Below are positions 9,087 to 17,702 of a stretch of 64,000 nt of DNA, one piece after another; positions within the stretch are counted from its first letter, which is position 1, and the number at the start of each line of letters is the position of its first letter. The stretch covers positions 1-64,000 of the forward strand of contig DATCJY010000066.1 of the NCBI GenBank assembly GCA_036562565.1, given 5' to 3'. Source of the DNA: DATCJY01 sp036562565 (GTDB taxonomy: Bacteria; Bacteroidota; Bacteroidia; Flavobacteriales_D; Sanyastnellaceae). A model generated the notes under the pieces. The model was not told where the DNA came from. It did no database searches and saw nothing but the letters and a program-made list of their open reading frames with translations. The position numbers and the translations under genes were made by a program.

Positions 9087-9112
9087 GCCGATGAAATTTC
9101 ATCGGCTTTTTT
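9087..9112 (+). terminator. Intrinsic terminator of the tRNA gene
   Basis: GCCGATGAAATTTCATCGGC is a perfect 10-bp inverted repeat followed by six T residues, placed 9 nt after the tRNA CCA. It fits rho-independent termination of a single-gene tRNA transcript. Confidence 0.9.
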
Positions 9113-9145
9113 GTTTTCAGGTCTTTCTCTTGGTGTTGCTCAATT

Positions 9146-10633
9146 TCAATGACGCTCCTTATCCAATGGATAGGTAATTCTCTTCTGCGGAGTAATCACC
9201 ACTACACTGTGCTCATCCACTAAGGGATTAATGTATTGTCGTACCTTCACATCACGGTTCACATAAAAATTGGTAAGTACAGCATCCTTTTTATTGTTGA
9301 AGAAAACTTTATCGCTTTCCTTCGACTCGTGCTCGATAAAGTCCGCTGCATTGTGATAGGCAAATGTGTCGGCCTTCTTCTTGAGATGAGGATTCACCCA
9401 CTCCGGATAGCCTGACAATACCATCACCAACAAAGTGACGGCACCAAAAGCAAAGCCCATCTTGCGAATCCAATCATGCTTCTCATTCATCATGCGCGCA
9501 ATACCAAAAGCCAATAAAAGACAGGCAATGGGCATCACCCATGTAGCATAACGTATATCATAAGCGTGAATGCTTCCTGAACGCAAGCCCACTGCTATAG
9601 CAGCAAAAGTTTGAATCACAACCGGGAAGGTGAGAAACATCACCGGGCGGAAATACTCCGACTTTCTGATTTTTCTGAAAACAAAAAACAAGATGGTGAA
9701 AGGAACAAGTAACAATGACAAGATGGCCCATCGCGAAACACCAAGGTCGTAATACTTGTTTCCGAAGATTTTCATCCAGTTGTGAGCCGTGTTATAGAAG
9801 ATGGATTTTATTGAATGCGTATCCTTCAGCTCACTCACCGGCCCGGAATGGTGGTTCCACAACGAATCGGTTTCAGCCATGATTTTCATTCCATCAAAAC
9901 CACCGTTGTACATCCATATAGCAAGCAATCCCAAACTGCACACGAGCATTATGGCATACTCAATCAATGCCCTGCGGTGGCCACGGAAAAACACAACCAA
10001 TAAAATGTGTGCGATGAAAATAAAAATCGTTTGATAATGATACAGAATGGATAAGGTCACACACAAGATATACAGTGGAATATGCAGCCACACATGTCGC
10101 ATTGCCACCGTTACTTGATAAAGTGAATAGGTACTGGCCAACACAAAAAATGTTGCCGGTACATAAGCTCTTGCCAGTTGGCCATATTCAACCAAAACAG
10201 GATGCACACATAATAGAATACCTGCTATGATGGCCGTCTGATGATTAAATAATTGTCTACAGAAATAATATCCGAGCAACACAGTGAAGACACCAAAAAG
10301 CAAAGAAATCAATCGAATGGAGGTGTTGGTGTTGCCAAACAATTTTGTCCACCAGGACAAGAGCACATTGTACACCAGTGAGTTTCCTCCATTTTGCACG
10401 GTAGCTTCCACTACATTGCTATAGGTCTTGAACTTACGGATATCCTGTCTTGTAAAGGATGAATCGATTTCAGTAAGGATTGTTATAGATCCATTACCAC
10501 GCGCAGCAATACCATTGGCAGTACATAACGTCACCGTTTCGTTTAAAGTCAATCCGTTCTTATCAATATCGTGAAGACGTATCAATGTGGCCAATGCCAC
10601 CAACACTATAATGAATACAGAAGTCTTTAACAC
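9146..10633 (-). CDS. GT-C fold membrane glycosyltransferase (GT39/ArnT-like)
   Basis: This 495-residue integral membrane protein has about ten hydrophobic helices. It starts with an N-terminal helix (VFIIVLVALATLIRL), then a periplasmic loop with the acidic LNETVTL segment where GT-C enzymes keep their catalytic Asp/Glu, and ends with a periplasmic C-terminal domain of about 90 residues. The sequence LFNHQTAIIAGILLCVHPVLVEYGQLARAY resembles the lipid-sugar binding helices of PMT/ArnT proteins (split here by comparison only). GT-C enzymes use polyprenyl-phosphate-linked sugars to glycosylate lipids or proteins outside the inner membrane. It is alone, flanked by the tRNA terminator and a methyltransferase gene. 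Acceptor and sugar are unknown. Confidence 0.75.
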   Translation of the reverse strand: MLKTSVFIIVLVALATLIRLHDIDKNGLTLNETVTLCTANGIAARGNGSITILTEIDSSFTRQDIRKFKTYSNVVEATVQNGGNSLVYNVLLSWWTKLFGNTNTSIRLISLLFGVFTVLLGYYFCRQLFNHQTAIIAGILLCVHPVLVEYGQLARAYVPATFFVLASTYSLYQVTVAMRHVWLHIPLYILCVTLSILYHYQTIFIFIAHILLVVFFRGHRRALIEYAIMLVCSLGLLAIWMYNGGFDGMKIMAETDSLWNHHSGPVSELKDTHSIKSIFYNTAHNWMKIFGNKYYDLGVSRWAILSLLLVPFTILFFVFRKIRKSEYFRPVMFLTFPVVIQTFAAIAVGLRSGSIHAYDIRYATWVMPIACLLLAFGIARMMNEKHDWIRKMGFAFGAVTLLVMVLSGYPEWVNPHLKKKADTFAYHNAADFIEHESKESDKVFFNNKKDAVLTNFYVNRDVKVRQYINPLVDEHSVVVITPQKRITYPLDKERH

Positions 10634-10722
10634 AATCTACCTCTATCGTTAATTTTTGAATTAGATCGGCTGCAAAATGTCTAAGCCGGAACGCGCGAAG
10701 GTACTACAAGTGCTCAGATTGC

Positions 10723-11430
10723 CTATTTGCCCAATAGAAACATGGTTGGTTCCTTTGGCAAGGATGGTTGAAGCACAAGCCATTCCGCAATTGTTTTGGT
10801 CAAAATCATTTCAGCCTGGGTGGAGATATTGCAAGCAATACACAATTTGGATTCGGTTCTGCAATGTTGCAGCAGGTCTTCAAGCACTTGCTGATTGCGG
10901 TACGGCACATCCATGAATATTTGTGTATGGCCCTTTGCTCCCAGACTATCAAGTTGTTTGATTTTGCGAATGCGCTCGCTTCTGTCGCGGGGCAAGTATC
11001 CATTGAAGGTAAACTCTTGGCCATTCATACCACTGGCCATCAAAGCCATGAAAATGGATGAAGGACCGGAGAGTGGAACTACTTTAATTCCGTTTTCATG
11101 CGCCAGTGCGACCAGGCTGCTTCCCGGATCGGCTACACAAGGCAAACCTGCTTCGCTAATAATAGCGGCATCGTGACCTGCCAACAAGGGTTTGAGCAGG
11201 GAGCCCATCTCATTGAAACGCGTATGCTCATTGAGGAAATAAAAGTTTACTTCCTCAAACTCACGTTTCAACCCGAGTGCGCGCAACAACCTGCGCGCGC
11301 TCTTGATTTCTTCTACCACAAAATGTTCGACCTTTTGAACGAGCTGTTTGCTCAATTCTGTAGCGAATGAATTCACTCCTCCCCCTAGGGAGTTAGGAAT
11401 GAGATAAAGGGTACCTTTACGTGTAGCCAC
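10723..11430 (-). CDS. SAM-dependent methyltransferase, tetrapyrrole-methylase family (RsmI-related)
   Basis: This 235-residue cytoplasmic protein has the tetrapyrrole/RsmI-type methyltransferase fold. It shows GTLYLIPNSLGG at the N-terminus, the RsmI-like EEIKSARRLLRALG and NEHTRFNE segments, the SAM-binding AAIISEAGLPCVADPG, and VVPLSGPSSIFMALMASGMNGQ followed by FNGYLPR. The true RsmI opening (LYVVATPIGN) is replaced by LYLIPNSLGG, and the C-terminus lacks the extra RsmI helical domain. It therefore matches the shorter RsmI-like subgroup widespread in Bacteroidota, next to or in place of RsmI. RsmI makes 2'-O-methyl C1402 in 16S rRNA; this subgroup may methylate another RNA site. The gene is monocistronic as far as can be seen. 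Confidence 0.85.
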   Translation of the reverse strand: MATRKGTLYLIPNSLGGGVNSFATELSKQLVQKVEHFVVEEIKSARRLLRALGLKREFEEVNFYFLNEHTRFNEMGSLLKPLLAGHDAAIISEAGLPCVADPGSSLVALAHENGIKVVPLSGPSSIFMALMASGMNGQEFTFNGYLPRDRSERIRKIKQLDSLGAKGHTQIFMDVPYRNQQVLEDLLQHCRTESKLCIACNISTQAEMILTKTIAEWLVLQPSLPKEPTMFLLGK

Positions 11431-11512
11431 TGCTGCGCTGATTTATAATTGTGGCGCAATATCCAACCGTTACGCCTTCCAGCGACTCATTTTTTTTCTC
11501 AAACTTAGGGAT

Positions 11513-11857
11513 TTATTCAGAACCCTTACTGTTGTTTTTTGATATGCGCACACTCTCTGCTGAGCGATAGCCATCACAACCTTGTTTGCTCTCAATAAAT
11601 TTCAGAGATGATTGGAGTGCCTCTACGAATGCCTCAAAGTCTTCCTTGTAAAGAAAAATTTTATGTTTCTCGTACCGTGGTTCTTCATCATCATGACTTA
11701 TGCGCTTGCTCTCGGTGATGGACAGAAAAAGGTCTTTACCCTTCGTTGCCTTTACATCGAAGAAATAGCTTCTTCGACCTGCCCTCACAACTAGCGAGGA
11801 TAAGTCATTGGGTGTGTCGGTTTCCATGAGTTCTGGTAAATTCTCGGTTCTAATCAT
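11513..11857 (-). CDS. PUR-alpha-like nucleic-acid-binding protein (DUF3276)
   Basis: This small protein (about 114 residues) has the bacterial PUR-domain signature: VRAGRRSYFFDVKATKGKD, FLSITESKR, then KHKIFLYKEDFEAFVEAL. Related bacterial PUR repeats form dimers and bind single-stranded DNA or RNA. I chose the ATG at 11857 (MIRTENLPELM), because an extension to 11929 would cross a well-matched promoter whose start point falls near 11894. The C-terminal tail, rich in Ser, Arg and Lys, is variable in the family. The biological role is unknown; nucleic-acid binding follows from the family. Confidence 0.85.
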   Translation of the reverse strand: MIRTENLPELMETDTPNDLSSLVVRAGRRSYFFDVKATKGKDLFLSITESKRISHDDEEPRYEKHKIFLYKEDFEAFVEALQSSLKFIESKQGCDGYRSAESVRISKNNSKGSE

Positions 11858-11900
11858 TGATTTAATATGGTTTAGTGTAACAACTTCAAAAGTTACCCCG

Positions 11901-11929
11901 CAAATGTATAGAAATTCGAACCGCCACAA
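11901..11929 (-). promoter_or_regulatory. Promoter of the PUR-like gene
   Basis: On the minus strand, TTG (plus 11927-11929), an 18-nt spacer and TACATTTG (plus 11901-11908) fit the TTG/TAnnTTTG pattern. The predicted start leaves a leader of about 36 nt before the ATG at 11857, which supports that start choice. Confidence 0.65.
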
Positions 11930-11994
11930 TCAATAGAGTTTTGAGCATATCCTTTGATTTCAATTGTTAGTTTTCGAAGATTTTGGCAGGAATG

Positions 11995-12027
11995 TTGGAA
12001 TGCCCTAAAACGAACAACTTATTTTTG
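11995..12027 (+). promoter_or_regulatory. Promoter of the TPR protein gene
   Basis: TATTTTTG at 12020-12027 matches the -7 consensus TAnnTTTG, and a TTG lies at 11995-11997 (spacer 22 nt, slightly long). Transcription would begin near 12034, about 20 nt before the ATG at 12055. Confidence 0.55.
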
Positions 12028-12054
12028 CATCAACTTAATATTTAAAAACCAATT

Positions 12055-13191
12055 ATGAAAAAAGCAGTTTCTGTAGTTCTTTTTGCTTCATTGGTCGTGA
12101 GTGGGATAGCACAAGCCGATGTCACTTCCGCTTTCAACGCCAATAAGGCTAACGATTACGACAAAGCAGTGATGTATATCGAAAAAGCCCTCAATGACCC
12201 AAAGGCAACTTCCAAAGAGAAAACATGGAGATATAGAGGGAATATTTACAGCAATATTTTGATGAATGAAGAATATGCTACCAAATATCCCGATGCAGCT
12301 AAGTTGGCTACCGAATCTTACTTCAAAGCAATGGAGTTGGATAAGTCCAATGATTATATCAACGAAAACCGTTTGGCTTTGGCAAACATTCAAGCCAAGG
12401 TATTAGAAACTGCTGCTAAGCAATATGAAAATGCTGATTACTGTGGAGCTGCAGAAAGTTTCCTTTCAGCAGGCGAAATCAGCAAAAAATTCGGTATTGT
12501 GGATTCAGCGTCCATTTTCAACAATGCTTATTGCAACGACCGCTGTGGCAAATCAGATCTCGCTATCGAAGGTTATAAGAAAAGTGCCGAAATCGGATAT
12601 AATGTTCCGGAAGTTTACATCTACATGGCTGATATCTATGTGAAAGAAGAAAAACTTGATGAAGCCAAAAAGATTATCTCCGAAGCGCGTGCCAAGTACC
12701 CTAACAATGCAGACTTGCTCCGCTCTGAAGTGAACTTCCTGTTGAACGACAAAAAATATGATGAAGCACTTGAGTTGCTCAAATCATTGGCTGCCAAAGA
12801 CGAAAACAATGCTACCATCTGGTTTGTATTGGGCGCCACTCATGAAAAGCTAGGTAATATGGATGAACAAGAAAAGGCATACAAAAAGGCTATCGAAATT
12901 GATAGCAAACACTATGATGCACTTTTCAACTTGGGAGCTACTTATTACAACCGCGGTATCGAAAAATTGAAAGAATGCGACAAAATCCCTGCTCGCGAGA
13001 AAGCTCAATACAACGATTGTACTGCTCAGAGCGAAGTATTCTTCAATAAATCAGTTGAAAACCTCGAAAAGGCATACAACATCCGACCACAAGACAAAGA
13101 CATCATCTCTGCTTTGATGGAAGCATACGCTCGCGTAGGCAACTTCGAAGGCAACAAAAAGATGCGTGCTGAGTTGGAGAAAATGAAATAA
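12055..13191 (+). CDS. Secreted TPR-repeat protein
   Basis: This 378-residue protein has a signal peptide (residues 1-21, cleavage after GIAQA) and about seven tetratricopeptide repeats. Recognisable repeat cores include ANKANDYDKAVMYIEKAL at the N-terminus, IYMADIYVKEEKLDEAKKII, FLLNDKKYDEALELLKSL and VLGATHEKLGNMDEQEKAYK. A region with four Cys (about residues 124-165: DYCGAAESFL and AYCNDRCG) could form disulfides in the periplasm. Such TPR lipid-free periplasmic proteins usually act as scaffolds in Bacteroidota envelopes. It has its own promoter and terminator, so it is monocistronic. The partner is unknown. Confidence 0.85.
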   Translation: MKKAVSVVLFASLVVSGIAQADVTSAFNANKANDYDKAVMYIEKALNDPKATSKEKTWRYRGNIYSNILMNEEYATKYPDAAKLATESYFKAMELDKSNDYINENRLALANIQAKVLETAAKQYENADYCGAAESFLSAGEISKKFGIVDSASIFNNAYCNDRCGKSDLAIEGYKKSAEIGYNVPEVYIYMADIYVKEEKLDEAKKIISEARAKYPNNADLLRSEVNFLLNDKKYDEALELLKSLAAKDENNATIWFVLGATHEKLGNMDEQEKAYKKAIEIDSKHYDALFNLGATYYNRGIEKLKECDKIPAREKAQYNDCTAQSEVFFNKSVENLEKAYNIRPQDKDIISALMEAYARVGNFEGNKKMRAELEKMK

Positions 13192-13218
13192 TCCGACTTA
13201 ACTGTATTAAACACAATA

Positions 13219-13246
13219 AAAAAGGGGAACAATTGTTCCCCTTTTT
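13219..13246 (+). terminator. Intrinsic terminator after the TPR gene
   Basis: GGGGAACAATTGTTCCCC (13224-13241) is a perfect 9-bp palindrome with an A-run before it and five T after it, 27 nt downstream of the stop codon. It may work in both directions. Confidence 0.9.
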
Positions 13247-13442
13247 CTATTACTAGACCGATTGCTGATTTTTTATCTCTGTTAGCAACTAACTTTGGGC
13301 GCAGCATCCTGTAGTTATAATTAACACACAGGTGCAACTATTGTTGTAATATTAATGGTCTAAGCTCAGGTAATCATTCACCACTGATTACATGCGTTGC
13401 ATTTAATTACTGCAAGAAAATTTGAATTAAGTCGTTTTACGT

Positions 13443-16400
13443 ATGAAAGGTCGATTAGGGGGGAAGAAGTTTGGAATAATTCAAATTTTTAAATCCGCTT
13501 TCTTTACAATACTGTCTGTCATGCTGGTGCCCATGGTGTTGGCTCAAACACCTGCCCAACATGGTATGACTAAATCTTCCGGAAACTTCAAGACATTCTC
13601 CGGTAATATAAATACATTTGACACCGAAACTTGGATGAGTTTGAATGATGAGCTGTATCATGACCATCCTGAGTTTGGTATCAAACCCAAATATGCCCCA
13701 ACGGAAGACTTGGTGGAAGTACTCGCCATGCGCACAGCCAACGAGCGCTATTTCGTCAACCCGAATAATCCTTCGGAGTTCTTCAAACAAACCAGCCATG
13801 GTGATTTGCATTATATGTCAGGAGGCCGATGGCTGACCATCGATCCCAGTCTCTCTCCTCTCTCAGAACATCATTACGCAGCTACTTCACAACCGGAGCC
13901 TGTAGGCATTCACACGCAGCAACAACTCTCGTATATCGAAACCGTCAACGGCAGAGTTGAATTCAATAAATGGGAGCTTTATGGTATCAACCAAAACACT
14001 TCCACACTTCTGAGTGTGGCTGACTGGTCCAACTATACTGCTGGTGACGATGGTGTTTACATCCACAACATCTTTGAAGGTATCGACCTAAAGATGCGCG
14101 TACTACAAGGCGCTATTAAGTCCGAATTCATTGTTAGAGCATTCCCCTATGGTGAGTACCAATTTGTCCAGTTCAGAGACCGCTTTTCATCACCGTTAAA
14201 ATCTCTGATGATTGACACAGCTCACGATTCTGTAAATGTTATTGATGAGCACGGAAAGCCTCTCGTAAACATTGGAGATGCCATTGTTTATCCTCAAAGC
14301 GCAAAACGCGAAGAGATGTTCATTGCTCCTTATGCCATTCTAAAGAACCAACTCAACATCAACGTACCATATCAATGGCTCAAGGAAAAGCTGGCCACTG
14401 ATGTGGTGATCATTGACCCATTGGTATCTTCAAACAATACCATGGGTGTTTCCGCAATTACCGGTTCACAATACAACGCGAGTTGCAATTTCGTTAACTC
14501 CTGTAACTACAACATGACAGTGAACACACCGGCAGATGCGACCATCACGGATATCCTTTTTAGTTTTGCGTATGAAGCTATTGGCATGTGCTGGTTAGAA
14601 GACGGTGCTATGCGCTACGCATTCAATAGCTGCGTGAGCCCGAACGGAAGTACTACCTGGACCTGTGATGATTGGGGGCCAGGTACTTGTACCGGAGTTA
14701 ACATCAGCTTGGCCTCTCACTTTTCAACGTGTATGAATGCGCTCACTCCGAGCTGTTCTCCCCAACCGTTGAATTTTGAAATGCGATTCTACCGGACTTG
14801 TTACGGTGATCCCGGTTGTAATGGCAGTTGCATCCGCGCCTATCAACCGTGGATTATGACCGTTAGAGGTTACACCGTTCAATTCACATCCACCAACCCA
14901 ACGCAACAAATTACGCTTTCATCTACCAACGTGTGTCCAGGGGCTTCGGTAACAGCTACGGCCAATATTCAATACGGTGTTCCACCATATAACATCAACT
15001 GGAGTCTCAACAGCTCCGGTACACCATCTATTGGAAGCGGCACTACAATAACTACTTCGTTTGAAAATCCGGGAGTCAGCACTATTTATTGTTTCATAAC
15101 GGATGCTTGTGGCAACTCCATCAGCTCCAACAGAAACATAACCGTTACCAATCCATCTGCCGGACCAAATGTTACATCTCCGGTAAACTATTGTATCAAT
15201 GCCACAGCCACAGCATTAACGGCTTCAGGTAGTGGACTCAAATGGTATGATGTTGCCACCGGAGGTACTGAGTTGGGTGCTGCTCCTGTCCCAAATACCA
15301 GCACAACGGGGACCACTTCCTACTGGGTATCACAAACTGTTGGTGGCTGTGAAAGTCAACGTTCTCAAATTGATGTGGTGGTGCATCCTTCGCCCACCGT
15401 TACCGGCACTCCTACCATCACACCAAGCGAGTGCAATGGTTCAACAGGAAGCATCAGCGGACTCACTACCAATGCCACCGGTACTATTACCTATACATGG
15501 TATAACGCATCCGGAACCGTTGTGAGCACATCTACCACCTCCTCTACTTTGAGCAACCAACCGGCAGGCGAATACAGCCTCACCATTACGGATGGTTATG
15601 GTTGCCAAGGCACACAAAGTGGCTACATCATCCCAGTAGAGGCGGCACCTGCTCCTCCCGTTGTAGCTTCTCCGGTACACTATTGCCAACTGGATGAAAC
15701 AACACCACTGACTGCAACCGGCTCATCATTGACGTGGTATGCTAGCGCGAGTCTCACAGATGGTTCTTCCACACCTCCCACACCTTCTTCAAACGCTGCG
15801 GGAACCACCACTTATTATGTCACACAAACGATAAATGGTTGTGAAAGCTCTGCGGCTACCATAACAGTAAACGTAACAGCCAAACCTTCACCTCCTACTG
15901 TTACTTCTCCCCTCATGTATTGCCAAGCTGACACTCCGGCTCCTCTTGAGGCCAACGGAACGGACTTGTTGTGGTACAGTACACCAACAGGAGGGACAGG
16001 CAGCCCAACGGCTCCTGTACTTTCTACCAGCAACTATGGCACGCAATACATTTATGTATCGCAATCCATCAATGGATGTGAAAGCGAGCGCGCTGTTATT
16101 GAAGCCGAAATCATAGCGTTGCCGACTTTCACGGGCAATTTACAGGTAACTCCATCGGCCTGTGGACAAGCTACCGGTTCTATATCCGGAGTGTTTGCCG
16201 AACCGGGGAACTCTCAGCTACTCAATTTCCAATGGCATAATGAAAACGGTGATTGGGTTGCCGGCTCACTTAGTTTGATCAATCAACCATCAGGCTATTA
16301 CACGTTGACGGCTATTGGTCAGAACAATTGCTCGGCTAGCTACGGACCGGTATTTATCCCTTTGACGGCAATACCGGCCGGCCCGCTTGCTCCTAGCCCT

Positions 16401-17396
16401 GTGGAATATTGCCAAGGTTATACCGCCATTCCGCTTACAGCCAATGGCACCGACTTGCTCTGGTACACCACAGAATCAGGTGGTACACCATCCACTACTG
16501 CACCTATTCCTTCTACTGATACAGTGGGAAGCACGACTTACTATGTAAGCCAAACCGTTGATGGCTGTGAAAGCGAACGCACTGAAATTGTAGTGAACGT
16601 ATTGGATGCCCCCGGTGCCGAATTCCACACAAACGGCCAAACCGGTTGTAGCCCGTTCTGCGCAGCATTTGAAAACTTGAGCACACCTACCGGTGCACCT
16701 TTGGTAGCTTATGAATGGAAAGCAAACGGCTCCATCTTTTCCAATGATGTGAATCCTACTCATTGTTTCCCGGCCGGCACATATACCATCGAGCTCAAAA
16801 TAAGAGATGCTGTTGGATGTACGAAAACCGTTTCAAAGACGGATTACATAACGGTGCTTCCAGCGACTATTTCTGAATTCACTGCAGATAAATATGAAGC
16901 CCCGGAGGACAATTCTACCATTCATTTCAAGACAGTCAACCCAAGGCCAAATGAAACAGTAGAATGGAATTTCGGTGATGGCAATACAGCCACAGGATAT
17001 TTGGCTAGCAATACCTTCCCCGGGCCTGGACAATACTGCGTAACACACACGGTGAGTAGTAGCTACGGATGTTCTGACCGCAGTGAAAAATGTGTGATTA
17101 TCACTTCCCAATTCAATTTGTATATCCCCAACAGCTTCACACCGGACGGTGACGGAATCAATGACGTTTGGAGACCCGTTATACGCGGTAAGTTCACCAA
17201 ATACTCTTTACAGATATACAACCGATGGGGTGAGCGCGTGTTTTTCACCGACAATCCGGAAATACCATGGATTGGTGAAGTCCAAGACGGTGATTACTAC
17301 TTCACATCGGATGGCATGTATCATTACATCCTTTTGATTGAAGATGAATTGGCTATGCCCAAAGAATACCGAGGACACATCTACCTGCTGCGCTGA
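13443..17396 (+). CDS. Giant surface protein, Ig-like/PKD repeats, T9SS type B sorting domain
   Basis: This 1317-residue secreted protein has a signal peptide in its N-terminal 35 residues (FFTILSVMLVPMVLAQ). Residues of about 40-330 form a beta-rich region with no family I recognise, followed by a Cys-rich domain to about 485. Four Ig-like repeats of about 75-80 residues each carry the YC...GCES pattern. Two SprB-like repeats (PSECNGSTGSISG; PSACGQATGSISG) are interleaved with them. Two PKD-like domains (the second with WNFGDGNTATG) come next, then the type B gliding/T9SS C-terminal domain (NSFTPDGDGINDVW ... IYNRWGERVF). The protein should cross the outer membrane by the type IX system and remain on the surface, probably as an adhesin. 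It is followed by a terminator. Confidence 0.92.
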   Translation: MKGRLGGKKFGIIQIFKSAFFTILSVMLVPMVLAQTPAQHGMTKSSGNFKTFSGNINTFDTETWMSLNDELYHDHPEFGIKPKYAPTEDLVEVLAMRTANERYFVNPNNPSEFFKQTSHGDLHYMSGGRWLTIDPSLSPLSEHHYAATSQPEPVGIHTQQQLSYIETVNGRVEFNKWELYGINQNTSTLLSVADWSNYTAGDDGVYIHNIFEGIDLKMRVLQGAIKSEFIVRAFPYGEYQFVQFRDRFSSPLKSLMIDTAHDSVNVIDEHGKPLVNIGDAIVYPQSAKREEMFIAPYAILKNQLNINVPYQWLKEKLATDVVIIDPLVSSNNTMGVSAITGSQYNASCNFVNSCNYNMTVNTPADATITDILFSFAYEAIGMCWLEDGAMRYAFNSCVSPNGSTTWTCDDWGPGTCTGVNISLASHFSTCMNALTPSCSPQPLNFEMRFYRTCYGDPGCNGSCIRAYQPWIMTVRGYTVQFTSTNPTQQITLSSTNVCPGASVTATANIQYGVPPYNINWSLNSSGTPSIGSGTTITTSFENPGVSTIYCFITDACGNSISSNRNITVTNPSAGPNVTSPVNYCINATATALTASGSGLKWYDVATGGTELGAAPVPNTSTTGTTSYWVSQTVGGCESQRSQIDVVVHPSPTVTGTPTITPSECNGSTGSISGLTTNATGTITYTWYNASGTVVSTSTTSSTLSNQPAGEYSLTITDGYGCQGTQSGYIIPVEAAPAPPVVASPVHYCQLDETTPLTATGSSLTWYASASLTDGSSTPPTPSSNAAGTTTYYVTQTINGCESSAATITVNVTAKPSPPTVTSPLMYCQADTPAPLEANGTDLLWYSTPTGGTGSPTAPVLSTSNYGTQYIYVSQSINGCESERAVIEAEIIALPTFTGNLQVTPSACGQATGSISGVFAEPGNSQLLNFQWHNENGDWVAGSLSLINQPSGYYTLTAIGQNNCSASYGPVFIPLTAIPAGPLAPSPVEYCQGYTAIPLTANGTDLLWYTTESGGTPSTTAPIPSTDTVGSTTYYVSQTVDGCESERTEIVVNVLDAPGAEFHTNGQTGCSPFCAAFENLSTPTGAPLVAYEWKANGSIFSNDVNPTHCFPAGTYTIELKIRDAVGCTKTVSKTDYITVLPATISEFTADKYEAPEDNSTIHFKTVNPRPNETVEWNFGDGNTATGYLASNTFPGPGQYCVTHTVSSSYGCSDRSEKCVIITSQFNLYIPNSFTPDGDGINDVWRPVIRGKFTKYSLQIYNRWGERVFFTDNPEIPWIGEVQDGDYYFTSDGMYHYILLIEDELAMPKEYRGHIYLLR
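15150..16610 (+). repeat. Intragenic Ig-like and SprB-like repeat block
   Basis: Four Ig-like units start near 15165, 15650, 15890 and 16380. Each begins with a P-x-P/V-x-YC motif and ends with SQT(V/I).GCES followed by a beta strand. SprB-like units fill the space between units 1-2 and 3-4. The last two Ig-like units are the most alike (both contain NGTDLLWY), which suggests recent duplication. Confidence 0.8.
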
Positions 17397-17440
17397 TATT
17401 GAATAGCTAACAATTTTTTTCATTAGCACCATCGCAATAA

Positions 17441-17483
17441 AACAATGCCCATCTCGTATCCGAGTACAGGATGGGCATTGTTC
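17441..17483 (+). terminator. Terminator after the giant surface protein
   Basis: ACAATGCCCATC pairs with GATGGGCATTGT around a loop of about 15 nt, followed by TTCATTACTT. The stem is strong and sits 45 nt after the stop. The T-tract is weak, so it may depend on extra factors. Confidence 0.7.
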
Positions 17484-17593
17484 ATTACTTGTGGATTGTT
17501 AACAGGCTCAAAATCACAAGATGTTCAAAAAATACCTACAGCAAAACCGTCCAAACCCGCTGTGGGGGCTAAATTCGCGCGTGTTTTGCATCG

Positions 17594-17622
17594 TTGCGCC
17601 CACTATTCAAATCTTACATTTC
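17594..17622 (+). promoter_or_regulatory. Candidate promoter of parE
   Basis: TTG (17594-17596), an 18-nt spacer and TACATTTC (17615-17622) match the Bacteroidota consensus with one mismatch. The 306-bp gap between the surface gene and parE (17397-17702) holds this site and the terminator; I see no RNA or small gene in the rest. Confidence 0.45.
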
Positions 17623-17702
17623 GTATAGTTTGTACACCAGGGCTGTAGAGTCCCAACTGCGGATGCAATTCAACTTTATTACCTGCAAATTTTAGAATCT
17701 TC

